Of a DNA stretch of 64,000 bases, positions 13,201 through 26,200 are shown piece after piece. The DNA comes from Adineta steineri (lineage: Eukaryota > Rotifera > Eurotatoria > Adinetida > Adinetidae): contig CAJNOI010000304.1 of NCBI GenBank assembly GCA_905250115.1, forward strand, positions 19,624 to 83,623, in the 5' to 3' direction. How positions within the stretch are numbered: position 1 is the first letter of the stretch; every line of letters starts with the position of its first letter. The position numbers were made by a program, and so were the translations under genes. Below the pieces are notes generated by a model that was not told the DNA's origin, searched no databases, and saw only the letters and a list, made by a program, of their open reading frames with translations.

Positions 13201-14539
13201 ACATACAAGTATCTTTGTTTACATATATGACTTTATATATATATTGACAATCTTTAATACAAGAAAAAAAAATGGAAATAACGAATTTCCTTCTCTTTTC
13301 TCTATTCTCTTTTATACGATGACTTTTTTTTTTAATTATATCGTGTACATCATCATTACTTGAATGCCTTCTTTATTCTATTGTTAGTCATTTTTTTCAT
13401 ACTCATGTTATACACAAAAAAAAAGAGAAAAAAAAATGCATTTTTAACGGAAAAAAAAACATAACTAGAATTCATCAATCTCGTTGTCTTTTTGTATCTA
13501 AGTTCTAAATATTCAAGTTTATAATAGACTAAACAATAAGTATTGTTTTCCTTTTTTGATGTATGTTTTATGCAGACTAACATAAGATAGACAAAAGAAT
13601 ATAGAAAATGAGTCAATGGTACTTAACACACACTAAGTGACTAACTTCCTGTATGCCGCTGCGCATAAACTGACGCACATACATACGTATATATCTATAT
13701 ATATATATATGTGTGTGTGTTCATTCACTTACAGGGAGTTCGGTCTAGTTTGAGCAAACGTTGATAGCGTTCATCAAGTTGACGATTGATTGATTGATAA
13801 GTACGAAAACGATAGTTATTTGCCATTGTATACTTAACTGCGAACCACAAAATATTATCTATCAACGATCTTTATCAAATATATTCTGTTTATTATGTGT
13901 TGGTATGCATATTTTTTTTTATGTAGTTTTTTTTCTATTCTTAGCCATTAACGGAATTTTTGATTATTCATCAGATTTCGTTAAATAAAAAGACATTTCG
14001 ACGGCATATACGTGATGAGATATATGTATATGAAAAGAGGAGAATATGCAGAAAAAGACAAAAAATAGTCTGAATTGAAACACGGCACCCATAAATCGAT
14101 ATGTGCATCGAGTTACAAGTAGTCATCTATTCATCATCATCAATATGTCATATATATATACAAATAACAAAAACAGCAAGTGACATTGTCATGTATCAAT
14201 CATTTTTATAGTAAAAAAAAGGAAAATCATTGTAAAACACTTACCTTTAAATGGTGAATCTTTAAGATTGTCTATAATAACTTGAATGGGAGGTGCACCT
14301 TCTGTTTGTTGTTGTTGTTGATGCTGTTCGTTTTTAACTGATCCATGTGTATGAGTAATATGTCCTTTCATACGTTGCAAAATCGATTCATGTTGTGGTT
14401 CATTATTTCCATCAGTTAATGTTTCATCGACATTTTGATGATCGTCATTTGTTTCATTGGCATTGGATTTCGTATCTTTATGTTTGTTACTCAATTTTGA
14501 TACAATTTTATCAAATTTTTTTGCTAGACTATTACTCAT
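10267..14539 (-). CDS. PRKAC: cAMP-dependent protein kinase catalytic subunit (PKA-C-like), two alternative first exons
   Basis: Ser/Thr kinase of the AGC group. Common exons are 10981-11570, 10872-10923, 10653-10816 and 10267-10590. Visible are the Gly loop LGRGAFGSV, the beta-3 lysine in [27 protein letters not shown], the catalytic YRDLKPEN, DFGFAKK, the activation loop [32 protein letters not shown] and DLTKRLG. The C-tail ends in the AGC hydrophobic motif at the very end (EKEFHEF), as in PKA, which has no residues after the last Phe. Spliced to the exon at 13733-13826 it gives 407 aa; spliced to the exon at 14245-14539 it gives 474 aa; both sums are in frame. The small lobe carries an extra stretch of about 12 residues between beta-2 and beta-3. 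A separate internal Met at 11550 could also start translation. Confidence 0.92.
11571..13732. other. Large PKA-C 5' intron, no exon recognised
   Basis: About 2.2 kb of AT-rich sequence between the common exons and the nearer alternative first exon. It holds homopolymer tracts and a (TA)n/(GT)n microsatellite at about 13696-13720. By position it may contain the promoter or enhancer for one isoform. No conserved coding frame was found. Confidence 0.5.
13733..13826 (-). other. Alternative first coding exon (short) of PKA-C
   Basis: ATG at 13826 opens [20 protein letters not shown] and ends with donor gtaagtg after one base of the next codon (phase 1). The acceptor at 11570 needs exactly this phase. 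The exon gives a basic, Arg/Gln-rich N-terminus instead of the long acidic one. The donor is followed by a (GT)n/(TA)n microsatellite. It is inferred to be an alternative promoter exon. Confidence 0.65.
14245..14539 (-). other. Alternative first coding exon (long) of PKA-C
   Basis: Encodes 98 residues beginning [17 protein letters not shown] and including a Gln run (QHQQQQQ) and [12 protein letters not shown]. It ends at 14245 with donor gtaagt in phase 1, matching the acceptor at 11570, about 2.7 kb away. Low-complexity and hydrophilic, with no known domain. It could instead belong to a separate small gene; phase match and the absence of a stop are the evidence for the join. Confidence 0.65.
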
Positions 14540-16889
14540 TGCAAAAGATTGTTTGATAGAAATTTACTTATGTAGTTAATATGAAACGAACATAAATAAT
14601 GTGTATAATTTTGTTTAACCATTACCTATACATACTTAAGATTGTTTTGCGTAGTCGTATCTAACCGTCAATCTATCACAAATAAATGAATGATAAAAGA
14701 AACGAATAAAAAAAAAGAAAAAGAAATACTAAGAAGTGAGTAGACGTGAATCAGAATAAAACCTTGGTAGAGCAATAGTGATAGTGATGATGTTTATGTG
14801 CGCAAGATAAAAAAAAGAGATAGGAAAATGAGTATAGAAAACAGGCAGGCAAAAGAGAAACATCTTTTTCTTCATTCCCTAGAGCTACTAAGTAGCTTTT
14901 GGTCTTTCTTTTTTTTTTCCTTTTTCCTCATTTACGTTGCTTATGCTTCTCCTTATTCCCCCCCATTTTTTTTTCATAGCTAATAGGCTAGCAAGCCATC
15001 TATCAACCGTTGCCATTTCGTCGAACGTTCATCTATCATCATTGAGCGACAAGAAAACCTTATATGTGAATTTTAACTTAATAATCATAAGATGAATGAA
15101 AATGCCAAACAAGAAATATTATAATGGAATAGTGTCAGATCTTTTTTTTTCTGTTTTGTCATAAATATTTAGCCTTTTTTTCTTTTTTCTAATTCTAAAG
15201 CTGTATTAACAGAAAATCTTTCTATTATATCTTATAAAGATTAAGAACGTCTCATGTAGATTTTATTTTGATTAAAAATTTATAATGTATTTATTTTTTT
15301 GCAAAGATTTTACTATAATAGTATTCATACAAATTAATAGTTCTTATTCTTATAATATATAAAATCAATTCAGAGGAAGAAAAAAAAAGGTTATGAAAGT
15401 TCTTATGTTTTTGTATTGTTTCTTTTTCATTCATTCTTTTTCTTCCGGTTTTCTATCGATTTATAAATAGTAATACTGTAGTAATAGACGTTAACACGAA
15501 CAAATATAAAGCGATAAATAGAAAAATATAGTTGGGTTAATTTAATAACGATAAATTGAGGTTTTCTATTAATATTCTATCGAAAAGAAAATATATTTTT
15601 CAGTTAAATAAAAATTTATCAATTAGAAAAAAATACTATTATACTAACACGTGGTAGATTATTATTTTTGATAGAAGATTTTTGTTTCTTCTATTAATTA
15701 CATGATATACTCTAGAGATTTTATCACTTGTTTCATTCCTAAATCGATCAATTTTTATAATTAATCATGTAACGATTCTCATGCAAATATTATAAGAAAA
15801 ATTAATTAAATAGATAGTTTATAAAAACATAAAACATACTTCTTGGTTTTTCTTCAATTATTTTGCTTCGACTTGTTAAATATAAAAATGACAGTAGAAC
15901 GTCTAATGCACATACCAAAGGTAGTGTTAATTACTATTTTTTATCCATTACATTTATTTGCGTAGATGCATATTCATGAGTATATATAGCCTATAGAAAC
16001 AAGCCCTATATGAAAATATTGTCAAACTTATACTATTTCTGTTTTTGACGTATTTTTTATTAAAATCTTTTGTTACTTCTATTTTTTTACAGTTCATTCA
16101 TTCTTTTGATTTTTAACGTTGACATATTTAAAAAACAAAAGACATGCACAAAAATGAATGAAAAGGAAATGACTGTCTTTTTTATATGACAGAAATTTAT
16201 CGAACAAAATCATGTCGAAGTCATTGTTAATAGTTCTTGTCCCAAATCATATTCTAATCTTACCAATGAAGAAATATTCAATCTAAAGTTCTTATTTCTT
16301 TTTTTTTTATATAATGTTCGATATGCATAAAAGCATAAATTTTGATCTTAGGCAATAACAAAAAAAAACACTCGTATAGAAAAAAAAAATGTAACGAAAC
16401 ACTGGAGAAAGCATATACGATTGAAAAACAGAACAAAAAAATTTGACAAAAAAAAAAAAGTTTTTTCATATAATACATTGGAAAAAGTCGTCAATAATAA
16501 TGACCATTTCACTTTTATCACAAGAAAAAAAAACTTGAACAAGATCGTATAATCAGTGAAATGAAGAAAGAAAAACAAAGAATCACAGATCTATGGAATA
16601 TTTTGTTTTGTTATCAATCAAGCAAGCAAAAAAACTGAGTAGTAGTAGTAATAATAATGATAATAAGTCGCGTGCTTTGTTGACAAGTATAAAGATGAAA
16701 TGTTAAGAAAGAAGAAATGAAATATTTCATGCAAGAAAAACAAAAAATGAACGTTACATTTTATCAGTTGATCTCTTTTATTTGTTAGACAAAAAGAAGA
16801 GAAAAACTAACCTTTGTTGTTGTTGTGTTGTTTGGTGTTACTTTTTAATGTTAAGTTATTAAGAAGATAGAAGTCAATAATAAAGAAAT
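14540..16889. other. Intergenic region between QKI 3' end and PKA-C 5' end
   Basis: About 2.35 kb, very AT-rich, with poly-T/A runs. Both flanking genes are on the minus strand, so this holds the QKI 3' UTR side and the distal PKA-C promoter. Short ORFs here are composed of homopolymer translations (Phe/Lys runs) and are not credible genes. Confidence 0.5.
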
Positions 16890-19800
16890 TTAAGTTCGAT
16901 TTAAACGAGGTGGTTGAATTGTGTAAGGTTGATAACGGGCGGAAATAGAAGAGGCTGCAGCTCCTGATGTGATGTTTCCTGTAGCATTGTTTGATGTTGA
17001 TCTAGTAGCTACACCTGCACGGTAAAGAAGAGAATAGAGCAGACAAAGCAGTGAGATATTATATTTATATATATATATGTATGTAAATATATACATCAAA
17101 TTTAAAGAAATCAGTTTATGGTTGTCAGTCAGTTCTACAGCGTTTACAAACAGAAGAAATTATATAAAAAACCTGATACTCAAAAAAATTAAGATGAATT
17201 AAAAGCGTATATTGCCACATGCGTTTTTTTGTTCATTATTACTGAATCAACGACATCAATGATCCTAGAAGGAGAGAGAGAGAGAGAGAATTGCATTCTA
17301 TGGAACTACTCTTACCCATAGCTACACTGACTATCTATGTATATAAAGAAGCACGCCACCTGCTGTTATTGCCATAAGATAATTTTAATCTGATTAACTA
17401 CACTAACTTAGTAGTTGATTTATGGTTTTTAGGTATTGATTTAGTTAGAGAGTGCATTTAGGTGTTTTGTTTTTATAAAAAGCAAGATTTGTAAATAATC
17501 TTTTAATAATTTTTGTTTTTTTTGGTGGTGAGATAAAAAGAGGTCATGCGTTAAAGCAAAGTTTAGATAAAGAGAGAAAATAATAGAGTAAAGTAGAAAG
17601 AAAAAAAGAAAGAAAAAAGAATTATCATTCTAGCTTTTAACATAATTGGGAATTTTTTGATACATAGGCTGATTGAGTGGATATTGATGTTGTTGAAAAT
17701 TCTGATGCTGATGCTGCTGATGATGATGCCTATCATGGCAATAACAGCAAGTGCGTGGTGTCGACCGAAGAGCGGAGGACAAAAGATAAAGTGAATTAAA
17801 TTTGATACCTGCTGGGTTTGAACTTGTAGTTGCGGTCAGAAACGGAAAAGCTAGAAGATTGAAAAGAAAAATGCATAAGATTATTATTCCGAAGAGTAAA
17901 AGTAAATAAATCAAAGTATGTACTTGCTTGACTTGGATCAAGTTGTGTTGGATATTCGAATAATTGTGCACCACCAGCAATCATTCCTCCCATTTGATCA
18001 AGTGTTTGTAATGGTGCAAATACTTGAACGAAATTCTGTTCACCATTTGCTGATGTAGTCTGAATAAGTGAACCTTGTGGAACAGCTGTTAATGTTTGTT
18101 GTCCTTGCCCATTTGTAGTTGTAAACATTGTTTGTGTTGAACCTTGTTGAATTTGTGCTGCAAGAAGATTTTGTTGCATACGTGGTGTTAATATTAATGG
18201 CGCGCCTATAGGCATTCGATTATTTTGAAATTGTAATTGTTGTAATTTCTTTTGGAATAAATTTGGTTCACGATATGTACCATTAATAATAGCTAATTCC
18301 ATTAATTGTTTCTTTTTCAAATCATCTTCACCTTCAGCCTAAAATTTACTCATATTTTATAGAAATCAAAACAAAAAGGAATTTATTTATACCGCTGGTT
18401 TTAATAATTTCATAATTTCTTCTTTTGCTCGTTCAAGTTTAACCAATGCACGATTTTCATGATCTTCACATTGAATTAATACATGTAATTCTTCATCTAA
18501 ATGCTCCCAATTTGCTTTACCACGATTTTGATCTTCCTAGAAAAAAATCGAATTTAAATAATATTAAGAAAAATTTTTAATTACTTTTTGTTTATCTCTC
18601 ATTGATCCTCGACCTCGAACCATTATTTTACAACCAGTATCAGCTTCAAGCTGTTTGGCTGTCATACCTCGTGGACCCAATATTCGACCAACGAAGTTAA
18701 ACTATAAACAAAACAAAAAAGAAAAGCATAAATATTATCATTATATTAAAAAACGTTTTGTTATTTTTGAAAAGTCAAAACACGATCGAGTAGTGAAATG
18801 AACACAAATATAGTTGGAAATTAAATATAAATAAAGTAATTTGATTAGCTAAGTTTTTTTTTTGTTTTATATATGTTTTTGTTCGGCATGCGACACGCAC
18901 AAACGAACGATGGACGAATAATAGGTTATTAAAAAAAAAAGACAATGAAATGATATGGATTGAGCCAATAAACATGCAAGACAATATGATTATATTAAAG
19001 AAAAAAAAATTACCGAACACACCCATGATGATCAATATAAACTAGAAAAATAATTAAAAGAGTTTTTTTTAGAGAGAGACAAATAATTAACATAATGAGA
19101 ATCCTTCCGATCAAGTTATTTTAATATTAAAGCGCAATTTAAATTATACGAGAAATCAATGGAATAAGTAGTAGTTTGTTGATTTTTTTTTGTTTGTTTG
19201 TGTAAATCAATGAGTCGATTGAAGTGTTTTTACTGTGCAGAAGCATATGAGAAATAAACAGATACAAGGATGTGATAGTGAATTTTAGACAAGACGTATG
19301 TGTTGAGTATTTTTTTTTTTATTTGAAAGAGCAAGAAACTGCTTTGCCCAAATGTAAGAAATTTTTTACCGTATAAATATCGACGAACTAGTCAATCTAG
19401 AGTAATAAAAATTTTCAAACTCTAACGCTTAGGAATACTTGATAAAAATGTAAACAATGAAAACCAATAAAGTACATCTGCACTCTTTATGTTATTATTA
19501 CTGCATAGTATTGAACAAAGGATTCATGCATTGTTGTTATATGTTGGCAAAAGAAAGCAAAAAAGGATAGAACTTGTATAAGTTTATAATATTAGTCAGC
19601 ATAATTTCAACTAAACTTACTTCAGGATGTTGTTGCACCGGAATAAATACTTTTTCTTGAAAAATTTTCTTTTCTCCATTTGGTTCTGGTAATTCCATCT
19701 TCGGACGTGTACTTAAATTAAATAGATTCACTCGAACTTTATTAATTTCTAAAAAGAAGAATAAATTTTTATATAAATTAATTTTCTTTTAACAAATATA

Positions 19801-20100
19801 TTCATTTACCTTGATCAAGTAATCGTTCAATATGCATAAACATATTCGGTACTGCTGCTAGTTGTCGTTTATCTTTTAATAATTGTGATAAATATTCAGG
19901 ATTATCAGTTAGTGACGGGTCAGTTTGAGTTGCTGGCGGTGGAGTTCTATAAGAAGAAATTTTATTTTTTAATATTAGAATTTTATTTTTGAATTTTCTT
20001 ACGATGTTAGTGGAGACAATGTTGGAGATATAGATGTTGGAGCTGTTTGTCCAGTTTGGTGAATAGTTAATAACTGTGTAGGTGCAGAAGACATTAACAT
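16890..20100 (-). CDS. QKI: Quaking-like STAR/KH RNA-binding protein with alternative C-termini
   Basis: Regulates splicing, export and stability of target mRNAs. Exons are 20003-20100, 19810-19946, 19621-19748, 18585-18701, 18393-18536, 17924-18338, 17809-17850 and 16890-17014, giving 401 aa. After a Pro/Thr-rich start comes QUA1 ([33 protein letters not shown]). The KH domain follows with [31 protein letters not shown] and the NRGKANWEH segment. QUA2 ends in [20 protein letters not shown]. The rest is Gln/Met/Gly-rich. Between QUA1 and KH lies a 919-bp intron. Retaining the intron after 17809 gives a different end (separate entry), like the QKI-5/6/7 isoforms of vertebrates. It starts at the first Met, which has a second Met two codons later. 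Confidence 0.95.
17630..17808 (-). other. Alternative QKI 3' end by read-through (His/Gln-rich tail)
   Basis: If the gtatca donor after 17809 is not used, the frame stays open for 58 more codons and stops with TAG at 17630. The tail contains [20 protein letters not shown] and ends [12 protein letters not shown]. The full isoform would be 419 aa, in frame. The long open frame in AT-rich sequence, with codon use unlike the flanking intron, argues that it is translated. Confidence 0.6.
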
Positions 20101-20667
20101 AGCTGATTATTGTTTCGTTTATTTTGAGTTAGTTATGTGTGTACATGCGCGTTATAAAATGTTGTTCGTCACACGGATGACTGAATGAGAACGAGTCAGG
20201 TAACGACAACGAATGAAAGCAGTTAATACAAGTAAAAAAAATCACGTCTAATATGTATACTACGAACAGAACAAGCGAATCGTTTCGTTGATTGTTGTTG
20301 TTGATGTTGTTGTTGATGTTTATAGAACAAGAAGTAAGAATAGAAAGCTAACAAAATGATGAGAAAAAGAGTAAAAGAATGACTGAGCAATAGTGACACA
20401 TAGTATGGCGAATTTTATTATGTTGATCTCTAATCTGCCTTCCGTTCGTTCGTTCGTTCGTCGCGATACAAACCAAACGTGGGCAATAGAGTGATTCGTC
20501 TTTTTCTTTCTTTTTCACTCTTTTTCTTTCATTCTACAGTCACACTATGTCCTTCTTTTGTCAAATACGAGCGTCGTCGCTTGTTTCGTATGTATGTACA
20601 GCCACCAAGACGACGACGACGATGACGATAAAGACTACAATCTTCTCCTTCGCGTTTTTTTTTTTTT
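20101..20667. other. QKI upstream region with short tandem repeats
   Basis: Probable promoter of the minus-strand QKI gene. It contains a TTG-rich trinucleotide tract (about 20287-20320), a CGTT tetranucleotide run (about 20445-20463), and a CTTT-rich tract (about 20500-20530). It ends at the first scaffold gap after a poly-T run. Confidence 0.6.
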
Positions 20668-20767
20668 NNNNNNNNNNNNNNNNNNNNNNNNNNNNNNNNN
20701 NNNNNNNNNNNNNNNNNNNNNNNNNNNNNNNNNNNNNNNNNNNNNNNNNNNNNNNNNNNNNNNNNNN
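20668..20767. other. Assembly gap (100 N)
   Basis: Exactly 100 N, probably a placeholder of unknown true size. It cuts the minus-strand ANKAR-like gene: the part of the protein after about its 14th ARM-type helix pair is absent from the other side of the gap. Confidence 0.99.
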
Positions 20768-22464
20768 GGACGAAATGTTGGAAGAAGACATAATTGTTGA
20801 ATACAATATAAACATTTCAAAAGTAATTTTTGTTCATGATCAACTGCTAATAATCGAACAATGGGTGGTATACAATGTCGACGACCAAGAATTAATGGAA
20901 TATTTTCATTTTCTGTTGGTATTCGTCGTAATAATTCACTTATAGCATCAAGTACAATATATAATTGATCACTCGTTTTTAAATTTAAAAATTCAACTAA
21001 AGTTGAAACACCCATCGCATCTTAAAGAAAATAAAAATAATATTTTGTTTTTGAAAATGAAGAATCTTTTTTTACAAGCCATTGATTGTTTTCGACTTCG
21101 TTCATTTCCTGTCAATGACCAAAGTGTACATATGATTGAAACACGTAATCTTGGTAATGTTGCTTTATTTAATAGGATTAAAAGTTGTTCAGCACCACCT
21201 TGTTGTAATAGTGTTAATTGGGATGCTGTATTATGAGTAACAATCATCTACAAAATAACTTATTTCTTAGTTTTGTTTAATAATAAAAATTTACTTGAAG
21301 TGTATCTACACTTGAACGTTGGACATCTCTAAAGGATGAATTTAATGCATTTAATAAATGTGCAATTAATAAACGATTATCTGCACATATTTGTTGATGT
21401 TGATCATTTTGTAAACATAATTCACGAATAAAATGAAGAACTGATATTGTTAATTGACGATCATATTTGTCAAGTAAATGAATACCTTGTTCAAGTATAG
21501 TTCGTTCAGTTGCTGAAGATTTTTGTATTAAAATTTGATAATCTGTTTTACAACGAGCTATTTTACCAAGAATATCAAAATAAAGACAAGCTTCAGTTTT
21601 CGGAATATTCATTGTATCTTGATCTAATAAAATTTGTAAATTACTAATTAAATTTTGATTAACAAATGATTGAATACAACGTATATCATCACATAAATGA
21701 CACACGATTTGAGAAAAAAGTAATGAAAGTGTATCCGTTGTTTTTGGCATTTGTACAAATGCACGTGCTGCTTCATCATTTTGATTAAATGTTGAACGAA
21801 TATTTGGGTCAATACATAAAAGATTATAAAGTATAATTAAACAACTTGTTAATAATTGTTCATTAAAATTAGTATTATTATTAACAGTTTGAATAAGTAC
21901 TTGGATAGTTTTTTCTACGAGACGTAAATTATAAAGATATGACCATGCAATTTTTATATATTTCGGTGCTGTTAATTGTTCAAGTATACGTCCTGCCGCT
22001 GATGATTCATCAGATATTTTCGAAGTAAACATATTCATTAATGTATTCCATATGTCAAGTTCATTTGCATAGGGTGCTTGGGAAAAATATAGTAATAATT
22101 CAACATTCTGTTTTAAAATAGCTATTGCAGCCATAGAACGATTTTCACCATCACGACTTGTGACTTTAGCTCCATGACTTATTAAACATTCAATAGTACG
22201 ACGTGCATTACCAACTGTTGCTGCTAATATTGGTGTTAAACGAAAATAATCATATGTTGTTGTTTCAACCATTTCTTGTATACGTGCTTGATGAAGAAGA
22301 TTAGCACGTTCTTTTTCTTCTTGTGATCGATGATCTTCATTTTCATTATTTTTATTTCCATCTTTTGAACATAGATTAGCTAAAATTCGTTCAACAACAG
22401 TATCATAATTACGAAATGCAGCTTCATGTATAGGTAAACGACCTTCATTATATTCATGTGCCAT
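20768..22464 (-). CDS. ANKAR: ANKAR-like ankyrin/armadillo-repeat protein, copy A, 3' part lost in gap
   Basis: Exons 21295-22464, 21076-21247 and 20768-21020 (running into N) are in frame. The product begins MAHEYNEGRLPIHEAAF, an ankyrin-type start just after a ttttag acceptor, so a non-coding or tiny 5' exon is likely. A second ankyrin unit (LTPILAATVGNARRTIECLI) follows, then armadillo-type alpha-helical repeats (ICTLWSLTGNERSRKQSM; IPPIVRLLAVDHEQKLLL). It aligns along its whole visible length with the plus-strand gene at 23257 (CTLWTLCGDSASRKRD; LPPIIRLLTLNNEQLVL), at low to moderate identity, so it is an old paralogue. Human ANKAR has the same ankyrin-then-ARM order. The molecular role is not well defined in the family. 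Confidence 0.85.
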
Positions 22465-23256
22465 AGCTAAAACAATGTTCAAGTAAATAAAGTTTTCATT
22501 ATATTTAACTCATTCATATGCCTATCTATATTCATAAAGAAAAGAAATTTAAAATACCCGTACAAGGTTTTTTTATTATTCTACTATTCAATATATAATT
22601 GAAGTAAGCACTTTTTTGAACAATAGTTTGAAATATTATTTTTTTCTGTTTCGAAAAAGAAATTTATACTTACAGAATAAAATCCGTTGTTAACAAGTGA
22701 AAAAAAAAATTTTTGTCGGTGTTCTTGCGCTACCTAATGATTCTTTTTTAGTTATACAAAAGAAAAAAATGTAATAATATTTTCGAGTATTGTTCTTTTC
22801 TTGTTGAATTATTTTTTTATTGACTCATATGATCTTGCATAATGAATACATATATATATATATACTTAAACATGTCTTCATTCGCTCTTCGCAGAAAAAA
22901 AATAATGTTTATATGTATTTAATAGTAATCTAAATTAAATTTGTCTTAAAAAATTTTTTGTTAAATGAAAAATAAATTGAGCAGAGAAAAGAATAGAGAG
23001 AGCGAGAGAAAAAATGTGAAGACCTTTTTATTTACTAGTTTAAAAATGAATGGCATAGTGGAATTGATGAAATAAACAAAAAAATTATAACCGTTTTTTT
23101 TTTCAATTTTGTTTTTAACCACTTACATTAACTCGAAGTTCCGTCTCTTTAACAACAATAACAACATGAAAAAGAAAAGTGAAATCCATTAGCGATTTGT
23201 CATACACTGTATAGGCAACATGCCAACGAAATAAAACATAAATTTTATATTCTACA
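22465..23256. promoter_or_regulatory. Shared upstream region of two divergent ANKAR-like genes
   Basis: About 790 bp separates the two start codons, which point away from each other, so both promoters must lie here. It is AT-rich with poly-T/A runs and a (TA)n tract at about 22850-22863. No defined motif was identified. Bidirectional activity is inferred only from layout. Confidence 0.5.
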
Positions 23257-26200
23257 ATGAGCAAGCCAAAAAGTGGAGCGAGGACACCATCGCATAGGTG
23301 AATTTTATACGATAAACATTTTTGTTATTTATAATTATTGAACATTGTATAATTTATAGTGCAAAAGGATCAGCATCTTCACGTGGTGGTGAATCAATTG
23401 ACGATGGAGTTGGATCATCGAATACTTATGATAATAATGGATATTTACCTATACATCGAGCAGTTTTCAATGGTTATGAAGTAACATTAAAGAATATTTT
23501 AGATGATGCACTAAAACGAAATGAACTTAATCAACAACTTGAAGCTAAAACGGAAAAAACAGAACTTACTCCACTACTTTTAGCTACGGCAGTTGGACGA
23601 ATACAAATTATCTCATTTTTACTTAAATATCCAGTTAATATAAATGCAGTTGATGTCAATCAACAAGGTAAACATAAAGATTACTAACATTTTATAAATA
23701 ACAAATCAATCGAAACTATTTAGGTATTGTTGCTATTGCTGCTCTGTCACAAAATGAACGTACACTTCGTTATATTATTGAATTACCCGTTGCAGATAAT
23801 TCATTAAATGTTTGGAAACCATTATTTAAATTATTTACTTCATTAGGTGATGATGAAAGTAGTATTGGTGGTCGTGCACTTGAATTACTAACTCGTCCAA
23901 AAGCCGATACGAATCAAGGAAGTATATATTGGCAACCAATAATTGTCAATGGTCTTATTCCAGCATTAGTCGATATACTTACTGAATCAAAAAATGATGA
24001 TGTACTTACAAGTGCATATCTTATATTATTACATGCTGTTAATGAACAACCACGTATTCATAATGATTTAATATCAAATAAAAAAGTCTTTAGTTCAATG
24101 TTAAGACATACACGTTCAACAAATAAAGAAATTGTTACATTAATAGGACGTTTATTTGCATCATTAACTAAACAAAGATCTTTAGGTCAAACAATGGTTG
24201 AACAAAGTATTTTTGAACCATTAATGACACTGATTGATAAAGAACGTTCACCAGAAGTAATCAGTTCATATTTTGATTGTTTAGCAAATATTGTTTCGTA
24301 TTCATCTGTATATCAAATACAAATAGCGAATTATCCATTCTTTCTTCAATTACTTATTGATCATTATTTACAAGAATTCGATTTAGATTTATCATTATCG
24401 GTTATGAATTTTGTTCGTCAATTAGTACTTAATAATCAAGATATACAAAATTTACTTGCAGAAAATGGTGCATGTGAACATATACTTGGTGCATTAACAG
24501 CATCATCAAAAGATTTACAACAAATAGCTATTGAAACTATTCGAGCATTCGGTGATAATAATCCTCAAGTACAATATATAATGATAAGTGAAAATGCTCT
24601 TGAACAATTATTAAATTTATTAGATAAAACAACCGTAGCTAGTTTACAAATAGCTATTGTTTGTACATTATGGACATTATGTGGTGATAGTGCATCACGT
24701 AAACGTGATGTTGCAACACGTATTGGTGTTAAAAAATTAATTAGTCTTTATAATATTAAATCTGAAGAACATTTATATGCATTAACGGATATTATTGGAG
24801 AATTAACGAAACGAACAGCAAGTGTAAAAACAAATATAGCAGAAGAAATCAATCGTGCTGTGGGATTACCACCAATTATACGATTATTAACATTAAATAA
24901 TGAACAACTTGTTTTAAGTGCTTTAAAAACTCTTCAATTACTTGCATGTGCACCTGGTTATATTCCAAATCAATTGAATCAAGAAGCAATTGTTAAATTT
25001 GATGGTATACCATTTATTGTAGCTTTAATGATGCATGTTAAGAATGAACTTATTCAAGTTGAAGCTGCACAAACATTAGCATGTATTGCATTAGGTATTA
25101 GAATTGATTTATTTAATAGACAAAATTCAAAATATTCTATTATTTTCTTTTAGGAAATACTCAATGTTTAACACTTATTGAGACGACATTAGATTTTTCC
25201 TATACATGTTTACTTAAATTAATTCAATCAAAAAATTCAACTGTACAATTAAAAGCATCAAATGCATTGGCAACATTTATTTATAATAATCAACGCTTAG
25301 AAATGTTTCTTGCGAGAGAATGTCAATTTTCATTTGCTTATTTTGAAAAATTTCTTGAAAATAATAATGATCATATAAGATGTGCAGCAGCCTTTCAAGT
25401 AAATTTTATATATATATATTTAACTGATTATTAGTAGAATATTATTCGATTTAGATTGTTGCATTAGCTGATTTCATTCATGAACAATCCCAAGCTATGA
25501 GTGCAGCTATTGGATGTGGAATTCTTATGGATATTCTTCGATTATCTCGAACTGATGAAGCAAAATCAGATGCTGCTGAATGTATAGCTCGACTTGCACA
25601 TATGAAACCAAGTAAATAATAAAAAAAATGTTTTTTTCTTCCTCTTATTATTCTCTAAATTATTTATATATCAATATATACATAACATAGTTAATTATAG
25701 TTTCGGAGACAACTAAGTATATAGGTAATATTATTCAAATATTTATCTATATAGGTTTTTTTCTATCGTTTATATTCAATGCTATTCTTTGATTAGTTGC
25801 ATTTTGTAGACTTGTTTATAATAGATCTTCTTATTCTTCTTTTTTTCTATACGAAATATTTGCATAAAGAATTCTTTTAGGTATACCACATGCATTAATT
25901 GCAGCTAATGCAATCGATTATTTATGTGATTTATTTTCGTCGACTAATGATACAACAATTGGTATTGCATCTATAGCACTTGGATATTTATCTTATGTCC
26001 CCGAAGGACAAAGAAAATTGTTACATAGGTATTAAAAGAAAAACAAATAACTTTTTTTTTTTTTGAAAATATCTTTTATTTAAGATGTCGTGGTGAATTG
26101 GATATAATGGCTTTTCTTAAAGTATATAATTGTTTACCTGGTACAACACCGCGTATGTCAAAACATTTACTTGAAGCTTGGGATCGATATAATTCACTCA

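Noticed and set aside
13356-13616. 86-codon minus-strand frame inside the PKA-C 5' intron
   Set aside because: Low-complexity, no kinase-related sequence, and no phase-compatible splice donor to the common exons.
16278-16578. Phe/Cys-rich minus-strand frames 3' of QKI
   Set aside because: Homopolymer translations in AT-rich non-coding sequence.
20547-20945. Frames spanning the first N run
   Set aside because: They exist only because N is translated as X; neither side shows a gene in that frame.
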